Below, in pieces: positions 57,763-64,000 of a stretch of 64,000 nt of DNA; the first letter of the stretch is position 1, and the number at the start of each line of letters is the position of its first letter. Below the pieces are notes generated by a model that had not been told where the DNA came from, did not search any database, and was given only the letters and a program-made list of their open reading frames with translations. The stretch covers positions 103,218,806 to 103,282,805 of the forward strand of contig CM069434.1 in assembly GCA_035610365.1 (NCBI GenBank), given 5' to 3'. The position numbers and the translations under genes were made by a program. This DNA comes from Aquatica leii. Taxonomy: Eukaryota; Arthropoda; Insecta; Coleoptera; Lampyridae.

Positions 57763-59296
57763 TGTAACAATTCTGAAAAACACTTAAACAAAAATTTACG
57801 TATGCGACGGCTAAATGAATAAAAGCTCTTTACATTTAACAATTTAACATTTATTGATTGAATATTTAAAACCAAGACAAAATAAAATAACAAGTACTAA
57901 TTGATATCAAATAAATTTGAATAAAAGAAATGAAATAATCTTAAACAAACAAGAATGAACAATTTACACACAAAACATTACATTAAAATCAATAAAAAGA
58001 AATGCTACTACAATAGCGTTAACTCGACGTTTTCAAATAACGCAATTAAATCTCAAGATCTTGGCCGCATATTTATAACAAACAAATTAAATAACACAAA
58101 AAAAAACAATACAGTTTATAACATAAATATGTCCGAACTTTAATTCGAACTAAACAAAATATAGTTTATAAGTCGTTACATTATCATATATTCGAAATAC
58201 GAAACACTTCTCAACGCAACAAAACAAAGTTAATTGATTTTAATTTCGCGCAAACACTATACGTGTTCATTGAAATAATTAAATTCAACGTTAGTCGTAA
58301 TTTCAATTGACTTAAAAATTGAAAGCTTTTACTGCATTTTTAATCGCGGGACACTGCACGATCAAACAACAAAATCGATAAATACCTTAATTCTTAATTG
58401 GTGACACCGGTTGAACTTTGGTCCAGTGGTTTTGAAAGCTAACACCTCGATGGACTTCGGCTGCTTCCCAAACAATAGAACAACGACGGAAGATATATCT
58501 CACAATTTAATTTTATAACCGCCACAGGCGAATTTAGGATTTAATCATATACCACCACAACATTAAACCCCACAAACGTAACAGTTTATGTTTCAGAAAT
58601 CACGAATTTTACACAAGCCGTACTATACGAAATTTGAAGAAAAGTAACATTTTTCTCCACCACCTTAATTTTCACGATTTCTGACTAACTTCCGCGGTTC
58701 TACATAACGTCAGAGGGTAAATTACCCTATATCTCCACTACATCTCACGGTAACCGGTATTTTCATCACGACCCACGATCGAATGCTGCCAAAAAAAATC
58801 TAACTTTTCCAACACTTCCTATCCCCTACTTAACTAATTGCATGTGCGCAGTCAATTCGTGGTAAAAGAAAAAACATTGAACAAACGAGAAAAACAAAGA
58901 TGAAAATTATAATTAGTCGCATGCGTTTTCGCACGTAGACTTTGGTTCACACAAGAACGCTGAGACTTGCATTACTGCAGGTGGCTTAATCAAAGTGTAA
59001 TTACCAAGAAAAATGTATCAACTTACATTCCACAAAGGAAGTCGTAAATTATATTGAATTGGTATTCTACGAAGATAACTAAATAAAGTACTAAAACAAA
59101 AACAAAACTACGGATCTGTATGCATTTAAAAGAAAATTTCAATAATGATTGAAAACAACTTGAAATATCATTAAACTCAAACCACACAAACAATAAACAA
59201 AACGTTCTTGATGCTAATACTAAATTAATAAATCAGAAACACACAAAAAAAAAAACTTACGGTGACTTTTACAACGAAATTCAAACGCAGGTTACA
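57763..59296 (-). repeat. 3' LTR of gypsy element D, ~1.5 kb
   Basis: Plus-strand TGTAACAATTCTG to CGCAGGTTACA: the termini form the inverted repeat TGTAAC/GTTACA. The inner edge adjoins a polypurine tract. This is long for a gypsy LTR. The flank outside it reads ACCTTGGGT. The 5' LTR is beyond the window, so neither the target duplication nor LTR divergence can be tested here. Confidence 0.75.
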
Positions 59297-59307
59297 CCTC
59301 CCTAATT
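59297..59307 (-). promoter_or_regulatory. Polypurine tract of gypsy D
   Basis: On the minus strand AATTAGGGAGG is immediately followed by the LTR start TGTAACCTGCG. Confidence 0.8.
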
Positions 59308-59828
59308 AAAGAGGGATTTCTTAAATCACTCTAAAAATAGACAAAACAAAAAAAAACAAACGAAAACCCATAACCCAAAACAATAAACGATAACTAAACC
59401 TATGGTTCTCGCGATCTCGCAATCATCGAGAACCCCTAACGAAACTAAAAGAACGAGAACTAAACGATAAGAAGGGTAGCATATGTTTGGGTTCGACACA
59501 GATCACTCGATGCTGCACAATAGAAGAGGGCGCGCTGCGCTTCACGCGATCCGCGCATTGCGTTTTTCCCACAACTAATGCCCTCACCGAGCGATGGCAC
59601 CTAGCCGCAAACACTACAGAAATAAAAGATAAGGACAGACAAGATAGTAGAAGAAAGAAAAATGGAAATGAAAGAACCGTTGTTTAGTCGCCTCTTACGA
59701 CAAGTGGTGTCCCCACTGTAGAGAAATATTTTTAGTCCGTCTCTACACGGAACCCAAAAACGAAACTAACTAACCTAAATGAACGATAGAACAAAAACAA
59801 AAGAAAAAACAAATTCAAACGGTAAAAC
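59308..59828 (-). other. Gypsy D 3' untranslated region
   Basis: Between the pol stop codon and the polypurine tract. No env-like frame is present, so the element looks like a plain retrotransposon and not an errantivirus. At 59688-59710 the minus strand carries GTCGTAAGAGGCGACTAAA. Open frames on either strand are short and unconvincing. Confidence 0.65.
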
Positions 59829-62800
59829 CTATTTATCCCCAGTCGGGTTTACTTTTAAGTCCTTGGCGTTCCATGTTCCTTTAGATGCTCCCGTGTCATC
59901 AGACAACTCATAGGTCTGATACGAAACTTTCCGTTTCACGTAGAACGGACCGATAAACTTAGGTGCCAGTTTGGCCGAGAAATATCGAGATGCATCAGAA
60001 AGGACATAATTCTTCCGCCACACTGTGTCTCCCACCTCAAAAGGTGCTGGACGACGACGTAAATCGTAATAATGTTTAGCGCGGACATAAGCGGCATTCA
60101 AGCGATTCTTAATGTCGACGTAAACTTCTCTAAACGCTGGGCCTCTTTCGGCCAAAAATGTACGATCAGCAAAAGCTAGATCGTCGATAGTGTCGGAATC
60201 GGTAGTTTTTCCATGACGTGATCCGTCGAGACAGATTTCACGTCCAAAATTAGCGAAAAACGGCGTTAAGCCGGTGACTTCATGTACAGCGGTACGAATA
60301 GCACATGCTACTTTAGCAAAATACTTATCCCAATGTCGATGGTTGTCTTCGATATATGACGATAGCATTGTCTTCATGACTCGGTTGACTCTTTCTGTTG
60401 GATTCGCTTGTGGATGATAATTAGCGTTAAAAATAATTTTAGACTTATATGACGAAACCATTTTCGTAAATTCTGAACTACGAAACTGTGTGCCGTTATC
60501 ACACAAAAGATACTGAGGAACTCCAAACATTAAAAATACATCTTCTTCAAGACGTTTAGTAACTGCTGCTGCAGTAGCGGAACGTAACGGGAAAAATAAA
60601 ACAAATTTAGAAAAATAATCTGCAACTACAAGGATATACGAATAACCACTCTTAGATCGAGGTAGCGGTCCAACAAGATCGGTAGAGATCAACTGCCAAG
60701 GTTTGTCCACAACAGGATGACGGGTCATAAGGCCAGCAGGACGTTTCTGTTCTGGCTTATGCGTGATACAAACTTTACAACCATTGATGTAACGAATGAC
60801 GTCAGCCTTCATCTTAGGCCAGTAATAAAGCGGAACAATTCGTTCGAGAGTCTTAAAGATACCAAGGTGTCCAGCGGTAGGCTCATCGTGAAACTTTGAC
60901 AATATTTCGAGTCGTTTAGACTTAGGCACAACTTCTCTCCAATTGTCATTCTCAGAACGAAGATCGGGATAGTCTACGGTAACATGCTTAAATAGCTTTC
61001 CGTTACTAATTTTCCACTGTGGAAAAGCGTTAGGTTTTGAACGTACACGTTCCATAAGTTTCGTTAACCATTTGTCCGAAGACTTAGGTTCGGTAATGTC
61101 ACAATCGGTAGTAATGTTGTCGATAGCTGGTACTGAACGAGATAGTGCGTCAGGTACGACATGATCCTTTCCTTTACGATGAATGATCGTAAAATCAAAT
61201 TGCTGAAGTCTAACAGCCCATCGTGCTAGACGACCGGTAGGTTCCTTTAAATTGTGTAACCAGACTAATGATGCGTGATCGGTAACTACAGTGAAAGTTG
61301 TTCCTTCAAGATAGGGACGTAATTTTTCAATAGACCAAAGGACAGCCAAACACTCCTTTTCGGTAGTTGAATACTTGCGTTCACACTTTGTGAGCGACCT
61401 ACTATTGTAACAAATAACACGTTCTTCACCGTCGATAAACTGTGTAAGAACTGAACCGAGACCAAAATCAGAAGCGTCAGTTTGAACTGTAAACGGAACA
61501 TTGAAATCAGGGCAAGACAAAATAGGTGCGGAAACTAAACAATTCTTAATAATTTGAAAGGCTTCATCACAATCACTAGTCCAATTAAAGCTGGAATTCT
61601 TCTTTAACAGAGACGTCAATGGAGCGATAATTGTCGAAAAATTCGGTACAAATCGGCGATACCACGAGGCCATGCCTATAATTCTTCTAACTTCAGCGAC
61701 ACCAGTGGGAACTGGAATACGCAAAATTGCATCAACCTTTTCCGGGTCAACCGACAAACCAGTAGAATTTACGATAAAACCAAGATACTTAAGTTCAGGT
61801 TTACAAAAATGACATTTGTCTTTACTTAACATCAAATTAGCCTCTCTAAGGCGACGAAGAACTTCAGTTAACACTTCCATGTGTTTCTCGAAGGAAGGAG
61901 CGCAAATAATGACGTCATCTAAATAAACAAAAACGTAAGGCTCTAATTCGGGACCTAAAACTCGATCAATCAACCTCTGCCAAGAAGCTGGTGCGTTAGC
62001 TAAACCAAACGGTAAGCGCGTGAATTGGAATAACCCACGGTTCGGAACTGTAAAAGCGGTATACTGCTTAGACTCTTCGCTTAAAGGAATCTGCCAATAA
62101 GCGGACTTAATGTCGAGAGATGAAATAAACTTAGCGTCACGAAGACGATCTAAAATAGACGAAACGTAAGGTAAAGGATAAGCGTCCTTTTCGGTAACTT
62201 TGTTGACTTTTCTAAAGTCCACGCAAAAACGATAAGAGTTGTCCTTCTTCTTCACCAATAAGATCGGGCTCGACCAAGCGCTGTTTGATTTTTCTACAAC
62301 GCCTAACTTCAACATTTTTTCTAACTCCAGATCGATTTGTTTCTGGATAAACGGCGAAACTCGGTAATACCGTTGCTTAATTGGTTCGGAAGTAGTCTTG
62401 ATCTGATGTTCGATCAAGTTGGTGCATCCAAAATTTTCATTCGAAGAAGAAAAATGATTACTAACTAAATTGTCTAACTGATTGAGCTGTTCTGAGGAAA
62501 GATCGAGACGAGACTGAATAACTGAATCTTTATCTTCCAATTGTGAAATGGTGTCCATATTTTCGAAACGCCACTCACCTTTTCTAAGATCAGGAACGAT
62601 ACTTGCTTGTTTCCAAAAATCAACGCCTAAAATTAAATTATGCGGAACGTCAGGAACAACTAAAACTTCTAAAACAACAATTTTTCCTTTAAGTTCGATT
62701 GGGACGAGAAGTGAACCTAAACTTTGTACTGATTTACCATTAGCGACAATACAATTAACTTTAACTGACTTGTTTAACTTCAAACCTAATTGACTAAAAA

Positions 62801-63059
62801 TTTCCCAACCCTTAGAACCAACAATAGTGCGAGAAGCGCCACTATCTAATAAACTTAAAATTTCGTGACCAAAAACTTTAACGTAGACAAAAGGTCTTTC
62901 GTCAGACTCAGCAGACTCTAAAACATAATCCAACACGACTTTATTCTTATCAAAACTCTTTTTCTTCAAAGAATGCAAACTATTAAAATAGACAGCCGAT
63001 TTAACTTTAACCTCTGACGTCACTAAACGGCTTCTTAGTACGTCCTTTACTCGTTTCCC
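59829..63059 (-). CDS. pol: Gypsy D Pol polyprotein (protease, RT, RNase H, integrase), intact
   Basis: One uninterrupted frame of about 1,075 codons, expressed by -1 frameshifting from gag (no ATG near its start; the frame passes through GTG at 63063-63065). Numbering from that GTG: protease LLDSGASRTIVG near 72-83 and HNLILGVDFW near 142-151; RT from about 225 to 435 with YLDD at 381-384; RNase H with QTDAS (529-532) and VTDHASL (594-600); integrase with the HH-CC finger (H726, H733, C763, C766) and catalytic Asp 796 (STDLVG), Asp 856 (CDNGTQF) and Glu 891 (NPTERVN); C-terminal domain FEVGDTVWRKNYVLSD then FIGPFYVKRK. Every catalytic residue I looked for is present, so the copy could be young and competent. 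It ends in TAA at 59829. No chromodomain or env. Confidence 0.95.
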   Translation of the reverse strand, partial: GKRVKDVLRSRLVTSEVKVKSAVYFNSLHSLKKKSFDKNKVVLDYVLESAESDERPFVYVKVFGHEILSLLDSGASRTIVGSKGWEIFSQLGLKLNKSVKVNCIVANGKSVQSLGSLLVPIELKGKIVVLEVLVVPDVPHNLILGVDFWKQASIVPDLRKGEWRFENMDTISQLEDKDSVIQSRLDLSSEQLNQLDNLVSNHFSSSNENFGCTNLIEHQIKTTSEPIKQRYYRVSPFIQKQIDLELEKMLKLGVVEKSNSAWSSPILLVKKKDNSYRFCVDFRKVNKVTEKDAYPLPYVSSILDRLRDAKFISSLDIKSAYWQIPLSEESKQYTAFTVPNRGLFQFTRLPFGLANAPASWQRLIDRVLGPELEPYVFVYLDDVIICAPSFEKHMEVLTEVLRRLREANLMLSKDKCHFCKPELKYLGFIVNSTGLSVDPEKVDAILRIPVPTGVAEVRRIIGMASWYRRFVPNFSTIIAPLTSLLKKNSSFNWTSDCDEAFQIIKNCLVSAPILSCPDFNVPFTVQTDASDFGLGSVLTQFIDGEERVICYNSRSLTKCERKYSTTEKECLAVLWSIEKLRPYLEGTTFTVVTDHASLVWLHNLKEPTGRLARWAVRLQQFDFTIIHRKGKDHVVPDALSRSVPAIDNITTDCDITEPKSSDKWLTKLMERVRSKPNAFPQWKISNGKLFKHVTVDYPDLRSENDNWREVVPKSKRLEILSKFHDEPTAGHLGIFKTLERIVPLYYWPKMKADVIRYINGCKVCITHKPEQKRPAGLMTRHPVVDKPWQLISTDLVGPLPRSKSGYSYILVVADYFSKFVLFFPLRSATAAAVTKRLEEDVFLMFGVPQYLLCDNGTQFRSSEFTKMVSSYKSKIIFNANYHPQANPTERVNRVMKTMLSSYIEDNHRHWDKYFAKVACAIRTAVHEVTGLTPFFANFGREICLDGSRHGKTTDSDTIDDLAFADRTFLAERGPAFREVYVDIKNRLNAAYVRAKHYYDLRRRPAPFEVGDTVWRKNYVLSDASRYFSAKLAPKFIGPFYVKRKVSYQTYELSDDTGASKGTWNAKDLKVNPTGDK

Positions 63060-64000
63060 GAACACTTAGAACAAGTGCGGACCGTAACGTTAGATTTTCC
63101 ACAACGATAACAAAATAAACCTTTCTTAGGTTCTTTGCAAGAAGCAGCTCGATGGTTAGGCTTCCTACAATTCCAACACAATTGCGGACTACTTCGATTA
63201 GAAGAAGCAGGCGCATTAACGATAGCTAACCTTCTTGAAGAAGGTGCGATACTAGAAGACGGTAGGCGTGAATTTTGTCTAACAGGTGGTGTAGATTTTT
63301 CACCACTACTAACGTTATTTGAAGAACGAGAAACGGCAATGTCCTTAACTTGAGATGTTACATAAGCGAGATCAGGCTCCATGTCCTGCTTTCTACGAGA
63401 CGGAGGCGTGTAAGCTTCAATAGCTTGCATGCGGTCCTCGATAATACGACCAAATTTAATTAACTCCTCAATTGAAGTAACCGACGACAAACCAAGCTGA
63501 GTTTGATAAACGGCAGAAATATTTCTTAATAAAATCTTTAACTGCTTTTCTTCAGAAAAAGGTTCATCGAGACGTGAAAACATGTTGCGAATAATTGCAA
63601 CGTAAATACCCATAGGTTCATCATTAGCTTGAGTGCGACGCTTAATTTCTTCAATAAGACGTTCGTCATAATCGGTAGGCTGGAATTGTTCGCGTAAAAA
63701 CTTAACTAAGTCTTCCCAAGAATTTACTGAATTACGAATAGATCTAACGAAAATCAATGCATGACCTGTAAAAAGATCAGTACACTCCAAAAATAACTGA
63801 TGACTTGAAACGTTACGCGATAATTGAAGTTCGGCAACTCGTTCTAAAAATGCATTCAATGAAATTGACTTTGCATCACCAGAAAACTTTAAGTTCCATT
63901 TTGAAACTGAAACACTCTTAACATGACTAATAAAATTTTGACTAACAGCAGAAGACGTCGGTAAAGCGTTATCAACTACAGAAGGTTGAACGACAGGTTC
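63047..64000 (-). CDS. gag: Gypsy D Gag, C-terminal part (continues beyond the window)
   Basis: The frame is open from the right edge to the TAA at 63047-63049. It starts within Gag (VDNALPTSSAVSQNFISHVK). A capsid-like region follows: WNLKFSGDAKSISLNAFLER, FLREQFQPTDYDERLIEEIK and IYVAIIRNMFSRLDEPFSEE. Then comes a Ser/Pro/Arg-rich linker and a zinc knuckle, CWNCRKPNHRAASC, of the normal CX2CX4HX4C form. A second knuckle, CYRCGKSNVTVRTC, has Val where the His should be, and is followed by CSKC. The end overlaps pol by 13 bp at the slippery site. Confidence 0.92.
   Translation of the reverse strand, partial: EPVVQPSVVDNALPTSSAVSQNFISHVKSVSVSKWNLKFSGDAKSISLNAFLERVAELQLSRNVSSHQLFLECTDLFTGHALIFVRSIRNSVNSWEDLVKFLREQFQPTDYDERLIEEIKRRTQANDEPMGIYVAIIRNMFSRLDEPFSEEKQLKILLRNISAVYQTQLGLSSVTSIEELIKFGRIIEDRMQAIEAYTPPSRRKQDMEPDLAYVTSQVKDIAVSRSSNNVSSGEKSTPPVRQNSRLPSSSIAPSSRRLAIVNAPASSNRSSPQLCWNCRKPNHRAASCKEPKKGLFCYRCGKSNVTVRTCSKCSGNE
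63053..63059 (-). promoter_or_regulatory. -1 ribosomal frameshift site GGGAAAC between gag and pol
   Basis: On the minus strand gag reads TCG GGA AAC GAG TAA. G-GGA-AAC is a canonical X-XXY-YYZ slippery heptamer placed one codon before the gag stop. A one-base backward slip there moves exactly into the pol frame (pol lies at -1 relative to gag). I did not establish a downstream pseudoknot. Confidence 0.85.

Noticed and set aside
59308..59828. Possible envelope gene downstream of gypsy D pol
   Set aside because: Only about 500 bp precede the polypurine tract and no frame of useful length or signal peptide is present.

Overview
The window is strongly AT-rich eukaryotic DNA, most likely from an insect. 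The evidence is its repeat content: Ty3/gypsy LTR retrotransposons, non-LTR retrotransposons, hAT and Tc1/mariner-group transposons, TA-flanked MITEs and short GT-AG introns. I found no conventional single-copy host gene, rRNA, tRNA or CRISPR array. It reads as a dense nest of transposable elements, many of them broken.

Layout. 1-9.5 kb: a duplicated segment (1-3681 and 7273-9498). Copy 1 carries a 1.44-kb non-LTR retrotransposon and copy 2 preserves the empty site. Between them lie foldback elements and MITEs. 9.5-20 kb: two elements of one family with GGGAACTTTGAGG-type terminal motifs. The second is swollen by later insertions, including a broken gene of unknown function and a hAT transposase pseudogene. 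20-28.5 kb: an imperfect palindrome with arms of about 4.2 kb centred on a (TA)n tract. 28.6-35.2 kb: an element with a nearly intact four-exon gene for a zinc-finger tyrosine recombinase, flanked by inverted clusters of a ~20-bp motif and by (TA)n tracts. 35.4-41.3 kb: a TA-flanked element with unusually long inverted repeats and a decayed Tc1-like transposase. 41.5-43.5 kb: a BED-finger hAT pseudogene. 43.5-55.3 kb: a plus-strand gypsy element (C) broken by two minus-strand gypsy elements (A and B), with an A-family solo LTR inside B. 57.8-64 kb: the 3' part of a gypsy element (D) with open gag and pol frames; it runs off the right edge.

The two observations I rate highest are these. (1) The tyrosine-recombinase element, together with three neighbouring families that share its plan: terminal clusters of one short motif in both orientations, abutting (TA)n. 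This suggests a recombinase system using TA microsatellites as its crossover site. (2) Gypsy element A continues past integrase, in one frame broken by a single stop, into an OARD1-like macro (ADP-ribose) domain and then a CCCH zinc finger.

All family assignments are from reading motifs by eye. No database search was run.
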